Source of the DNA: Sipunculus nudus
Lineage: Eukaryota > Annelida > Sipuncula > Golfingiida > Sipunculidae
Length of the DNA stretch: 64,000 bases
Assembly (NCBI GenBank): GCA_026874595.1
Contig: CM049306.1
Coordinates: forward strand, 21,073,019-21,137,018
Direction: 5' to 3'
The position numbers and the translations under genes are program-made. A model generated the notes under the pieces. That model had not been told where the DNA came from, ran no database searches, and saw nothing but the letters and a program-made list of their open reading frames with translations. This document shows, in pieces, positions 1-13,500 of the stretch; positions within the stretch are counted from its first letter, which is position 1, and every line of letters begins with the position of its first letter.

Positions 1-99
1 TTGTAGTGTGCGACCAGCAGGATTTTCCGTGTGATGAGTATGACTGTATTGACAGACACTGTCCATCGTGTGAACACTTAAAACGTCGGTGTTTAGAAG
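1..99 (+). CDS. Partial exon of a cysteine-rich (single-CRD TNF-receptor-like) protein
   Basis: Only the frame starting at base 3 is open; the other two forward frames stop within the first 33 bases. It encodes 32 residues with six cysteines spaced C-x6-C-x4-C-x4-C-x2-C-x6-C and the core YDCIDRHCPSCEHL. The exon ends in ..GAA G|GTAAGC, a good donor in phase 1, the phase usual for TNF-receptor cysteine-rich-domain exons. The order [YF]-D-x-[LI]-x-R-x-C-x-[SA]-C resembles the short CRD of BCMA, TACI and BAFF-R, where D-x-L contacts the ligand. That resemblance is a recollection of family features, not a search result. The N-terminus lies outside the window. The following exon is not certain; a phase-compatible candidate is at 2201-2271. 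It could instead be another small disulfide domain, such as a secreted cysteine-rich peptide. Confidence 0.55.
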
Positions 100-1863
100 G
101 TAAGCACAGCTACAGAATTTATTTGTAAAGGATCGTTTACTAGTGGCTGGTTAGGGTCTGCATCGTGATGTATTAAATTACATCGATTGATCTTTATTAA
201 ACCATTACCTGTAGCCACTTCGGTCAGTTTTCCCATCGTCGCCTGTTTATCGATTTATGATGTCTGCCCCTATGAAATGTGTGTTACAATTGGCTTTGTC
301 ACTTATCAGGGTGTTTAAACATTTGTAAAACTGAAAAAAAGAAACCTGTGGGGGTTATATTATATGCTGATACTTTTATTTTCTGAAAATAACATTTTGT
401 GATTTTAGAAGTCATTTTCTATGTGTATACATGTCCTCGGTTGCCAGTTTCCCGATAAAGCCTAGAGATAAGTGTCCCCTTTTCCAGTCTGGAATAAGCC
501 AGATAATTAGATAAAAATGGCACAAATTAGGGGAAATTCAGGGAATTTGATTGTCCAACAAGAGAAAGTGGTCATATATTTATATACTAATTTTTCTCTG
601 TATAATTATATTGACGGTTGGCACTGGTGGCTTTTTACTGTAGAAATTCTGTTCGCAGTGCTTGCGTAAATACAGTTGCTACATACAATATAAAACAGAT
701 AACAAATATTTTTGTTTCCTTATATTTACTACAAATATGGTTCTTTCCAACGACATTAAACATGTTTTAAACTTGATGTATAATGAAAAAAAGTGCTGGA
801 ATTTTTAAATTTCATCATGGAAGTTTTCGAAGAAAATTCATAAAATCCTTTGAATCCTACTGTGCATGCACCTAAAGATAATTTACAAATGAAAATTTAT
901 AGGCAAGATCTACAGAATTGTAAAGTTTGGAAAACCACCGAAATTAAAAAATAGTGTAAATTACATTTTTCTTAATGTATAAATTAAAAGGTTTTACCGG
1001 TATGTACATAACTGGAAAGAAGTTTCAAGGTTGACGCCGCTATTTTAAATGGCGGTCCCTTGATTTAGCATAAGTTTATAAAGCAAAAGAGTGGTATATT
1101 AATTCATCTTCCTTGCAGAAATAATGCTATGAGTATTGCATTTATGATCATAAGATGAATCAAGGATCAGTCATTATTGTAATTATCAACTTCATGATAA
1201 TAAGATATATGGACTTCCGACCGCACAAAGGTGATGTCACAAATACTCCTTCTTGCATAAACAGAACAAAGGGGCCGGTTACGTACACCATAGAAATGAA
1301 CTTGCTAACACATAAGTATAAATTCCTTGATGCATTATAGCCCAATATACGCTACAGCGGTATGAAGCTTTCACGATGGTATCAGTCTATACAGGTACGA
1401 TATTATCAGCGTTGCTGAGTGTGAGTTATCTATGTGTATAAATAAGTATTGCTTCCCTTAATAGGTGTGCCAAATGATTTGAATTACCGACTTACAAAGG
1501 CCGAGACGGGGAAATCATGCCGGGAGGTAGAGAATTTTAATGCTACCTCGCCATGCAAAGTCTCTCTCCCTCGCATTTCACGGAACCTTGCTTCGCAATA
1601 ATACAAATACTTTGTTAAGACTCCCGCAAGTGTTAGTCAGTGTTATATTTGAATACAGAATATCCAAAAAGGACGTTGCTCCTAAATTAAGAGTGCTTTC
1701 CGGAATGATTCATTTGAAAAAAAAAAAATGTATCATTGCTAGCGACAACTTCGATACGGGAGATACAGTTTCTACAACCGTGGCCATTTAAACTTTAAAT
1801 TGTCTTCAGAGAAGTATGCCCTACCTGTACTGAGGTAGGAAACAAAATTTGTGATTGAATACC

Positions 1864-1915
<52 letters not shown>

Positions 1916-2200
1916 CTTTTAATAGGCCCCGTTGTCAGTTAATGGATTCCTGCAACAATGTCCTAATCCTTATTTTAATATTTGATATTCAAACAAGTGA
2001 GCACAAAAACATCACGCAAATTCGTTTGCAAGTGACAGTGCCGTAGCAGCCATATATGGCAAAGCTGTCTTTGCAAGCAGTGGGAAAGTGGAATGAGACA
2101 GAACAAATGAAATGTAACGTATAAGGCGTGTAGCTTTAGACGTGGGTCTTACTATAAACTTATTCGTAACGACTTTCCGTGGAATTGAGATCATTTGCAG
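100..2200. other. Intron or spacer, no gene recognised
   Basis: AT-rich sequence with no convincing exon in either strand. Short open frames at about 1155-1345 overlap on both strands and have no splice context. If the exon at 1-99 continues at 2201, this stretch is its intron. It contains the (AT)n tract at about 1866-1912. Confidence 0.4.
1866..1912. repeat. (AT)n microsatellite
   Basis: An uninterrupted run of about 23 AT dinucleotides. Open frames read across it are artefacts of Ile-Tyr repetition. Confidence 0.95.
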
Positions 2201-2271
2201 TTATCAATGCACACTATAATTTGTCACCCAATCAACAAGTTCCTGACGCACATGTTGTTGTGGTCAGTAAG
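2201..2271 (+). CDS. Tentative exon following the cysteine-rich exon at 1-99
   Basis: Bases ATTTGCAG immediately precede 2201 and AAG|GTAATT follows at 2271. The 71-nt stretch has no stop in the frame that begins with two bases completing a phase-1 codon, which is what the donor at base 99 requires. It would add V followed by 23 residues rich in N, Q and V and lacking cysteine, as in a juxtamembrane stalk, and would leave in phase 0. The surrounding 2.2-2.6 kb is less AT-rich than its flanks and stays open to 2698 in the same frame set. No membrane segment was found after it. The splice signals are short and the match could be chance. Confidence 0.25.
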
Positions 2272-2700
2272 GTAATTTCCTGCCCACACAAGTCCGTTGA
2301 TAAATTTTCCCAGACCGCCAGGAAAGTTCCAAATGATCATTATCGCGTCAACTGCGTGGAAACTTACCCATGCGTGCAAGAGCTCCCACCAGTTCCTGTG
2401 CTGTGACGTCAGCGGATCAAAAGTTTCTCAGGTACCTGCGATGTGTGACTCATTTGCTGCTGCGCATTTACCGCTGGCTGAATGCAGAACTACCATAAAA
2501 ATGTATACAGACCGGTTACTGCACAACGTTGGTCATGATTTACTGGCCTTCCCTGTAAATGTATACACTGAGCCCACACATGATGTTTTATCGCATAATG
2601 TAGTCATGAAGTTCGCAAGCTTTTATACATTCACGTTTAATACAACCAGACTTCGAAAATTAGCAGTAAATATCGCAATATATAAATTGTCCAGCTAGCT
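2272..2700 (+). other. Coding-like patch of unknown nature
   Basis: Continuous open frame (about 2297-2698) with a balanced amino-acid composition in a region richer in GC than its surroundings. A CTCAG acceptor-like site at 2425-2430 precedes residues VPAMCDSFAAAHLPL, and a CCCT|GTAAAT donor-like site lies near 2557. No homology is recognised and no membrane helix or cysteine module is evident. It may be an exon, a pseudoexon or a chance open frame. Confidence 0.2.
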
Positions 2701-2848
2701 CATGTTGTCATTTGAGATACCATTTTGATATTGTTTTTGTAAAATAGTTTGCCTTTCCTTTTCATGTATATGATAATAATAATAATAATAGTAATTATAA
2801 AATAATAATAATAATATATTTATATAATCATTTTGAATTTATCAATAA

Positions 2849-2902
2849 TATAAATATATATATATATATATATATATCACGTAATGGATGAAAATATATA
2901 TA

Positions 2903-2956
<54 letters not shown>
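2849..2956. repeat. Interrupted (AT)n microsatellites
   Basis: Two AT tracts, about 2849-2877 and 2906-2956, separated by a short unique spacer. A degenerate (TAA)n tract precedes them at about 2772-2812. Confidence 0.95.
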
Positions 2957-2960
<4 letters not shown>

Positions 2961-4371
2961 CCACTTCTTTAGCCAATTTAAAGCAATAGCTCCCATATTT
3001 GTTCACCGCAAGACATTGGCAAAAGAAATTATCAGATAATCATCAGCAAATCCAGTGCAAAGGGATCATGGCTCCACCGAACTTTTGACAAGATGACACG
3101 TATTCCGTGATGGCAGACCGCATGTTTGCACAAGATGAATGACATGTTTTGGTGGCATAACTGTTCAATATCTCCGAGGGCAGATTTGTACAATGTTACC
3201 ACAAACCGAATATATGATTTGGAAACCGCATATTTTTAGGATTTGCCAGGGAACATGGTCCACACCTGGTTCATCTATATGCATGTATGAGGTTGCCTAA
3301 AATTTCACAACAATGAAACGTTATGCCATGCCATTGTTGGAAACTGAAACCCTGTGGTGAAAGTTCCGATATTGTTTACCCTCTGTCATTAAGATGCGGG
3401 GTTATGAAATAAATCCGGCTTCCAGACGTTAGGCGTTACATAGCATTCTATTGAAATGTTTACGTTTGTGGTATTGTATATTTCCGAGGACAATACTGAG
3501 TCAACATTGATTTGAATTGCTTTATAGGCGAGACGTCTTCTCTGTACTAACATGGAGTCCTTGAGCGGATATATTTCATTATAAAAATGTATAATTTGGT
3601 AAACTCGCATTCCCTTCGAACTCATAATGAAAGGTCACTTTGACAAACCGCGGGGGTAACTTCTACTTAATATTCATAAACTCATAATAAAAGTGAATGT
3701 CCTTAAGACATTTAATCTTTGCGCCTTTTCAAAGGTGTCTGGGTTTGCTTCAAAAGCCACTATCCACCTGAATAATAAATTACACAGTACCAAACGCATT
3801 CAGATCTGACGAAGTATTGTTGACCAGGGAACCACCGGTCACTTGTTCGTAAATAAAACCAGTTTAGGAAACCATCGGTTGTAATTACCTCCAAGAGGAC
3901 GTCCAAAAGGTAACCCATGTTACCTGAGCACTGACTTTAGTCAAATCCTCAGTTTGTTTGCACCAGGGAAGTGAGGAAAATAGCCACCTTCTTCACGCGT
4001 TTGCTTTTCAGCGGTTGAAAGGAAATATATTTGTAGAGTAAACATTCCAAGATATGTCCAGAACAATAATTCTATTCATTAGAAGACGTGGGCGCGTCGG
4101 TGTAGGTAGAGGAGCCCAGTAACAGGCACTTTAACTGAAGGATAGGGACACAGTGGCTGACGTGGTATACGTGTTGTACTCCTATAGTAATGGTGTAGGA
4201 CGGACTTGTCCCAAAGGTGGGTGAACTATTAATATCAGGCTATTTAATTACAAACAGGGGTTTGTTATTATAATGCGCAGCTTTACCAATAACATTACAT
4301 TTTATGGTTAATCTTGACAATACATGATCTAGCTGGGATTTACTTAAACATCATATTTTATTGTATGTCAT

Positions 4372-4420
4372 TTCTCTCTCTCTCTCTGTCTCTCACTCAC
4401 ACACGCACACACACACAAAC
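4372..4420. repeat. (TC)n / (CA)n compound microsatellite
   Basis: A CT-rich run (TCTCTCTC) followed by ACACACGCACACACACAC. Compound simple repeat. Confidence 0.9.
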
Positions 4421-7400
4421 ATACACAACCGATGACATGGCCTTAAAATTTAAACAAGTAAAACAGTTGTGTATCCGTTGCACGTATAACTATATACAGA
4501 CACTGGTAATGCTTTTCTGTATCCATGTTCTTCTATATATACTTGAGATGGAGAGAAAATTCGAGTTGATATGTTGATATATATTAATATCATATCGTTT
4601 GAGCGTAAGGAAATCATGTGACCTTTCACACAAAAGCTACTAAGGTATAATGGCTGGTAGACGTGGGCATAAAGTTATGATCTAAAATTAAAATACACAT
4701 ATTTGAATTTTGCAATAACGGAAAGTTTGAAACCATACACTCATTCCACTAAGATGTATTAAATCAGATACTCAAAACTAAATGGAATTAGAAATATAAT
4801 TGTATAATGTTACAGTCATTAATCACATAACGTACATTCATAGACTTGTCTATTATGTTTAAAAATCTAAAACTGTTGATATTTTCATATTTATTTCTTG
4901 TTGAATATATCTCTGAGAATGATGACCTAAGCATAGCTTAACATGTGATCACAGGTTTATATTTTTTTCCATTCGTCATTCCTTGCCAGTAGTTCTATCT
5001 GTTTTAAAAGCATTTGAATATTTACTGTATTATTATGTCAACATATTTCAGTGTCTATAATGCAAAGCTTTGTATGTATAACCGATTATGTAACATGAAA
5101 CTAAACAATAATAACGTTATGTATTATGCGCTGATATATGAAGACTAAAGTTTAAAATAATCAAAAAAAAACTGTTTAAAATCCACAACCCAGGCCAGGA
5201 CAGAATGACATGTATGGTCAGCACCATCTGTGACACTGAAACTTACAAAATCATTTGTTAATTTCAGGGGGCTCGACGCACCTGTATATGCACTTACATA
5301 TAAAGTACACCTTTTCAATGGCCACTATTTCCTGAAAAATTGTAAGCAAATCTGACTTTGTCTAAAATAAAAATCTATATATTCCTGTTTGTGTGTGTGT
5401 GTGTGGGGAGGGGGGGGGGTGGTTAGGGCATTTTTTGCCAAAGCTTCAAGTTGAAAAATTGGATGAAATACTTGATCATCATGTGATTTTAAAGTCGGCG
5501 AATTCTTCCAAGTAGTTTTTACATGTTTATACGCAAATTTAAACGAGTTTACCTTTGTTTACTTCATATATTAGAATACTAACAATACTAAAATGTCAAA
5601 CAACTGCAAATGTCTGTATCTAACATCTGAGCATGCTTATGCTCAGAGCTTATAAGAGGATTACTCTTGTAACTAAAGTATGAGCTAATGAAGTAATATT
5701 GAGATGTATACACTAGTTGTGTGACATAACGTCACATCCCAACAAACATCATTCCATGTTTATATAACTATACATATATGATACACGAAAATTTTTAATA
5801 TTTAACAATGAAATGTTTATGTCTGTTCAGCCAAAGTATACCTTTCTGTTGTTTACCAATCAATAACTGTCTCAGGTATTCAGGCAATAATCTAAAAGGA
5901 AACCATTGCGACATACATAAAAATTAATTTGAATAAAATAATTATTTCAATGTCGGAGAAAATACAACACCATGACTGAAGTGACAGGGCTAAGGGCACT
6001 CTGCTACAAGTGTCGTTTATGTATCACAAGTACCACTCGCATCATAAAATACATCGTCAGCCAAATGTCGCCATTCAGCGCTGTTACTTCAGAATATGGG
6101 TCAAGAAGGTCGTTAAGTATAAAAGTAGAAAAAAATCAGATCAGATGTGTCATTATCTATCGCCGGAAAGCTGATACTGTTCTGACATTTTCACATATAA
6201 AACAAAGATATGAAGACAACATAATGATTATAAAATACTGATGGGCACACTTGGCCGAAAAAGACATTATATCTGAGCTTTGTTATCATTTGAAGACGTA
6301 AGATAAGATAAGAAATAGTTTATTAATCTCTTGGATGTGTGCCCACACATAGAAACAGTAATAGTCGTTACTTAAAACATACTAAAATATTTACTTAACA
6401 TTTCAACTAAAATAGAATAGCCTTCCATTTAACTCTCTCCAAGAGAAAAGATAATGTTGGCTTTTGACTGGTTCTTTTAGTGAAATTCTAGGACTGACTA
6501 TAATCAGACATATAAGAAATATTCCGAAAAGAAATGTTTGGTAGCAAAGTAGTCTAATAGTATGCTGAACTGATAATAAAGTCAAGACAAATTTTGAGGT
6601 ACTGTATAATTCAAACTGTAAATATTTACGGTACTGTAAATAAAAACAAAGAGAAGAGAAAATAAATTGCATAAAGGATAAATCAACAATGGGAGAATGG
6701 GTGCATAAGTTCAAATGTAACTATGTTAGTACTGTGCATGGTGTATTAACATACACTCTGTAATATTTTTGTACATAAAATCAGTAGAGTAGCACAGCTG
6801 TTGCACAGTCATATGACGTGAATCAAGTTTAACAATGAGGGCTTATTCTTCTTTAAAATGATAAAAACATTCGTTGCACAGTATGGAACAATCCAGCAAC
6901 TTCAGCAACTTCCAGGCATATTGATTAGTTTCAATATTATGTGTTGAGAAAGGTGAGTGAGTCATATCATACTCCACCCATTGTAATTCACCTGCATTTC
7001 ATATCCACCACCAAGGCCGATTATGCAGGTAGACAAACGTTTTTGTGATATATGAATTCAGGCAGGTGTTTTGGGCGGTCTGCCTGCAGACACTAGCGCC
7101 CCCACGCGCCAGTACAAGACACTCGCTAATCCAAAGGGGGCTACTTGGATTGAATTAAGTGTCTGCACTCCGATTGTATTAAGGTATAAACATTTTGTGG
7201 TTTGGGGAGGAATAACATAAATCCCCTGGTAATCGGACTCAACTCTTGAAAATTTGTCCCATCTGTTCATATAAACATTTATTGATTCAATTGACGCACT
7301 GGGTGACAGTGGGGCTGTTCGGACATGTGTTGTCAGGTTGGTTTGGTTATGTTGACTGTGCACCAGTTACTTTATATGTAATTAAATGTCACTGTGCAGT

Positions 7401-7479
7401 AATTGATATATTTAAAGCTTTGGTATTTGGTGTGTTCAGCATTCTTCAAGACTACATTGGATCACCTTATATATACACA

Positions 7480-7566
7480 TACATGTATATGTATACACAT
7501 ATAAAAGGTATATATATATATATGTATGTATATATAAAATATATATATGTGTATATATATATATAT
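7480..7566. repeat. TA/GTA-rich degenerate microsatellite
   Basis: Alternating TATATG, ACATAC and (TA)n blocks. The open frame covering it is almost entirely Tyr, Ile and Met and is not a gene. Confidence 0.85.
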
Positions 7567-10500
7567 ACCGTGTATGTATGTATGTGTTATTTTAATAAAT
7601 TTCAGCTGGCTGGGAACACAGTCCTTGAACTATAATAGCGTCATCAATTATAAAATTATTATTATAATTGGTGTTGTTGTTATGATTATTATTGGCAGTA
7701 GTAGAAAATCGCAAACCTTTCATGAACTGTAAACTTGTATTTAAAAAAAAACAGGTATATGTTCTATATTAAACAAATACATTAGTAACAGTGAAAGGAA
7801 GAAAGAAAGCGAAAAAAGACTCATTGGTCCGGGTCAACATAGTCTCTGTAGCAAGCGTGCTGCATTTATAATTCATCAGATGAAGTCTCTATGGGGACCC
7901 CAGCTAACGCTTTGTCTGGTATAGTTCTACATTTCCAGACAAGGTACAATTTGTCCTCTTTATATCGTTTGTTTATTTATACGCGGATCCTCAGACTGTT
8001 TGTAAGCAATTCATCAAGCGTCTTAAGCCTAAAAACGATCAAATATTTTACATCGCTTGCCTGTAAGAGAAAATCTCTTGACATTTCCAAGCCTGGAAAA
8101 TACTATTATGTCCATCCTGTCTGTTTATTTGTGTTCAACCCTTGGGCGTCATGGATTGCAGAATGGCGGTGCTCCTGTTCGATGTGTCAGCACGACACGC
8201 CAACACTGGGTCCCATGGCTTGCGTGTGTGAACATAAGATTCAGTAGGTCGTAAGAAAAATTGGCACATCAATAAAAAGTATGTTTTCATATTTGTTCGT
8301 CTTCCAAGCAGTATCGCATGTAGTAAGAGTGTTGGTAGTACCCGGTACACAAACAATAAGTATATGATCTTGTTATATTTCTTGTAATTCACTAAAACAT
8401 AATAATTAAAGTATTCTTTACTTTACAGTACAGTTAGTGCAATTTCTTCTGTTGTCATTTGCCCATGATACCATATACAACAGCTTGGTATTTATTCTTA
8501 CATATATATACAAATGCCCACAAAATCATTAGATATAATTACTGTTGATTTAATTATGATATTTAAAACAAAACAAAATTCAATCTGCGTCCCCATTTAG
8601 ACTGTCCATTTGAATAAGAATACGATATTATCAATAGCAGACTAAAATTAATACCAGTAAATATAATTAACAAAAAAAATGAGATCAGTGGTTTCATTTT
8701 ATCGTTTTAAAATGATTGTGATTCATATTTCTTCTCAATCTTCATTTTTAGTCTTAGATGATGAGTTCCTAGGATTAAAACATTTGATTGGGATGGCTAT
8801 TTTTATGCGTTGAAAATTTAAAAGTCGAGACAAAATAAGTTGAATTTTAAAAGCTGCAGGAAGAATAAAAAATGTGCCTCAACTCTTGTACAAATTTACC
8901 CGATTTTACAAAGATAGCTTTCATGTTGAATACCATGGGGCTCTAGGCAATAACTTTGTGTTCAAAATAGAACCCGAAAAAGGAGCGTACGGCTTTACTG
9001 TGAATTTTCTTGACTAGGCGTTTTATTCATCCCATTGTTCAGCATTACGTGTTTTCTTGCGCGTGTCAAGTATTGGGCCATGGTTATTTCATGACATTAA
9101 GTGCCACTGTCCCCGATATTTGTCCCCAAAGAATCATTGATATCAATCAAATCTGCTTCTACTCTGATCAGGTTTTATGCATATGCATGGGAAAGGTTGT
9201 CCAAAGTAAACAATTTACAAACATGTCTAAAGCTCCAAAATGTTTCAAATGTGCCCTGACAATCATATTTGAATCCATGTCTGTTCAAAATAGATACCTT
9301 AATTGCATTTTAGGTGAATAAGTTTAAATATGGTACAAAGATTATGTTATACTTTTTTAGGGTCAATGTGTCCTCTTGTTTATCTCACCTTTTGTTTCAC
9401 CTCTTATTTAGAATGTTTTACAGTTTATGATCCTTAGCTCCTCAAATCTTTCTCTGTTTTCAATATTGTTGGACTTTCTTTGAACAAAATGTAAAAAAAG
9501 TCAAATGCGGTGTAATATAGGAACCACCTTATTGTCAGTTTACTTTGTTCGAGGAAGTAAACCATGTATATACAAACCTTATTGTTCAGTACCTTTCTTG
9601 CATATTCTTCCTTCATATATGACAAAGCGGTGCTTACTCTTTCTTCGATCACGAAGGTCGTGTTTTCATCGTAGATTTATCTGTTGAATGTTTAATGGTA
9701 TGTGTTAAAATATATAAACTTTACATCATATTGATTTTCATAACATTTTATATTAAGAAGGGTGCTAAGACAAGGAAAGGTTGGACTTGGAAAAGTTTGA
9801 AATGGAACAATATTTAAATATCGATCCAGGTTAATTTCTTCTAGGTGTGTACCGAGTTTATGACTGAAGGATTTCAAGGATACTTTGTGAAGACTACAAT
9901 TTCTCAATGAGCATAAACACTTAGTTAAATGTGTCTGCCAGGATCAGACCTTTTGTCAAGTGAAATCAGACACGTCTCCCGAGAGGAATATCGCCGTTAC
10001 AGAAAAGGTATCTCTTAACGTCTAAATTTGTGAAATAACATAAACGGTCTGTTATGTAAAAATAATGTTTCCTTGTTCTATGCAGTTTGTTCGTTCTTTT
10101 GCTACGGTATTGATTTGCACTTTTTTATCGTCATAGACTGTTATTTTATCGGAAGAATGCGCTTTCCGACTGCATGGTCATAGTCTCTTTGGCACCTGTT
10201 AACTGTGACATAATTCATCACTTAATGTGCAAGTCTTCATAGCACAATGTAAATGGCTGAGGAGATTATTTTCCAATCGTTTTCAATTAAGGCATCACCT
10301 TCGAATGATTTGTATATCCGGCTGCTTTGTCTCCTTGGTTACTGACGATATTGTGACGTGGTTTCTTAAGAGTGGCCAGGAAACTTTATAGTGGAAACAA
10401 GTCCCATAAAACAAACCTGTTTTAGAATTTAATTCAAGGGACGATTTAATATGTATATTTCCTTTCGACCATGTATATTTGAGTAAACATCTGCCGGGGA

Positions 10501-13500
10501 AGCATGATGTTAACAGTATTTAATAAACACTAGTAAATTACAAGAGCACTTTAATAAAAAGGGCAAAGCTGTATTACTTTATCAGAGCGAGTTTAATTTC
10601 AGCTCTGCTTAAAGTATTTTATGGGCTGCAAAAAAAAAAAAGCAGACGCCGTAAAACGCTAAGTCATTAACAATTACCTTGTATTTCATTTATCACGTGT
10701 TTTACGCATACAGCGTCATTAACATTAATGTTATGACATAAATAATATAAATATGATATACCCATTACAGGGCGGCACAAAACCTTCTTTAAGGGAAATA
10801 TCGCTTTTTCTTTGAATGCGGAATGTCAACTTTATCACTCGTATTTGATTCCAACCTTTTCTGTGATATTACGTAGTTTATCATGAATTGTCATGAGTTG
10901 GTATAACTCACACGGGCAATGAGTGGGCGTAGCAACCTGAGTAAGGTCCGATTTTGGCATTGCCATATTGATTGTAAGAATATTTTACCGGATGCAATAT
11001 AAATGGTGCAAGGTTTTTTTCGGCGCAGTGACTAACGTTTATAGGGTCTCGCCAGCCAAACAACCTGCACGCCGGGCCCGTTATTAAGCATGTCTGGGAC
11101 CTGACTGTAAAAGACCTAGCGATCCATGGCAAGATAATACTCAACGGGAACAGAACTATTCACGCGGGGGGCGGCCCAACAAAGTGACAGGTTCGCTGAA
11201 CTATATTTTTGGTTGGAGTGATACATACTAGCGACGCTTGGGACCGGGAATACCATATACTGGCACAGCGGAACAAACGGTTTTAGCTGGCGGTAGACTG
11301 ACTGGCTTTGACTTATCCCCTGCTTTTTATATGATAAAACAGTCCTCTCTGATTACATAATGTAATCGATACGAGCCAAGGACGCTGGTCTGCAACCACA
11401 AGAAGGTAGGTCTGTGCCGCATCACTAGCTGTCTGTTACACGTGTATTTTGCTATCCTTGTGAGGCGTTTCTTTGTCACATTCAAAACGTCATGGATCCC
11501 CACCCCGCACGCGATGTACCTTAACATGTGCTACATTTATATACCTACGATATATACAAGACTAATATCGTTGTCGTTGGGCGCTGGCATAATCGGTATC
11601 GAATCGAGCCAGATTTTGGCATCAGCTGACTCGGCTGTTGACTGAAAAATCTTCTCATGTGTGGTTGTCTCTAAATGAAGGCACTGAAAAGCATTAGCTT
11701 GGCAATGTTAACTGGAGTGTATAGCAATTCATACATATATTTGAATTCGACAGACCCGTGTCGTATGGCCACTGAACACGAACGGAGCTCGTTCGCTCAG
11801 AATTTTAGTGCACAGATGTCATCTTCAGGTCAAACAGAATATATTAATATATATTAGTTATACATGGGTATTGGCTATATGAAGGATTATTTATTTGAGG
11901 AAAGGACTTTTGTATTAATGTAGAAAATTCCATGATTGTTGTCCCGAGTGCTGATAGAAAAAATATAAATATATATAATATATACGTATTCGTACCTGTA
12001 TTCAATATATGCAGACATATCTACAATCATGTGTATGTGCGTGTATTTTAATACCCGTATGCAGTATACGCCGACATATTCCTTATTAGTCAAAAATATA
12101 TTCATTATATAACATTTAAATTTGATATTTTTCATTAAAAAGTAAACAGCTACATACCTGACATGTTAAATGTAGGAATCAGAACGACCTAAGGATCAGG
12201 GGGCCAAACATTATATGTACATTGAATATTTGAAGCCATTTTGGACAATTTCGAGGTTTAATTACTGACTCTCAAACTGATGACGAAAAGAAATTCGGAC
12301 ATTATTACCTGTAGGATGTATACAGAGATAGAAATAGCACTCAGTTCACTGACAGTGTGCAGTCATCTTTCAGAACAGACTGTTTGGTCCCAGTAAGTGT
12401 GAATAGTTTGTAAAATACACACTCTTGTGTTATGTCGGCCAAACCCTTAGAGTCCCTGACATGTTGTATTGGTAGGATATCAAACACCAGTTGCACTTGC
12501 ACAGTAAGCCGACTACAGACAATGCTACCCTTGAGTCATTAAAAGGGGACCTGTTGACAAGATGGTCTTATGTTCCACTGCGGCTCCAAAAATTAGTTCC
12601 CAGAAGAAGGGGTTCTTTCACTTTGACATTCACTCTCTGTCCTAGTTCTTTCAAGGACCTGGTACTTATGTATACCTGACATGTGTATAGTGAGTTTATT
12701 GCCCTGTTGGATATTGTCCCTACTTTTACCTATCTGTCAAAGTAGGATCATGGTCAGGTTTATATGTATATATCGAATAAAATAAAAATTCTATAAATTT
12801 CACCCTAAGTTGCTCGTTACGGTTTAGTTATATTTGATACCTGTATATATATTTTTTATTTCCGTGTATAAAATGTTTGTATATATGCTTTCCCTTATTT
12901 AACTTCATTATTTTAATAAATGCAATCGTAATACCTTAGTATACAACTGAAATGAATAAGGTTATTATATATATTTTAGATGTATCAAATATGTAAACAT
13001 AAATGTCCATTAAAGACCATTGAAATGTATTCGTTCACTCAACAGCTAATAATTCTATCATGCACCTATGCAAATGAAAATTTATTACTATTATTTTCCC
13101 ATGGAGTGAATTAAGATGTCTTATCTTCTGATTTTACAAATGTACATGTTTATATTGTATAATGTTGCTAACTAGAATCATTATCAGTCATTACTTATAT
13201 ATTTAACATTTTTAATCATGGCACAGGGAAAAGTTTCATATGTTTCTTTTAAGTACAGTCTTAATGACATTATGTTGTTCAACAGAATTCCATTTTCATC
13301 AACGGTCATTATTACTGTTACATTTTGCAGTGTTTCACAGTTACATAATCAGAAGCAGTGACCGAATTCTGAATAACCGTTTAAGATTAGTTAGTTGAAC
13401 ATCTATGATTAAAAAATGCCCGGTCACGCTTTGTATATAGTATGCCGGCTTGACACACTTTATGTCCTTCAGGACTCAAACGATACATCCTCAGGGTTTG

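Noticed and set aside
7246-7635. 129-codon frame rich in Tyr, Ile and Met
   Set aside because: Mostly produced by TA/GTA microsatellite translation.
7891-8254. Cys-containing frame (CSCSMCQHD) as a further cysteine module
   Set aside because: Spacing does not match the other modules, no signal peptide or splice boundary, and a competing reverse frame.
9010-9321. Frame near CACTGTCCCC considered as another cysteine-module exon
   Set aside because: No further cysteines in register and a stop follows soon.
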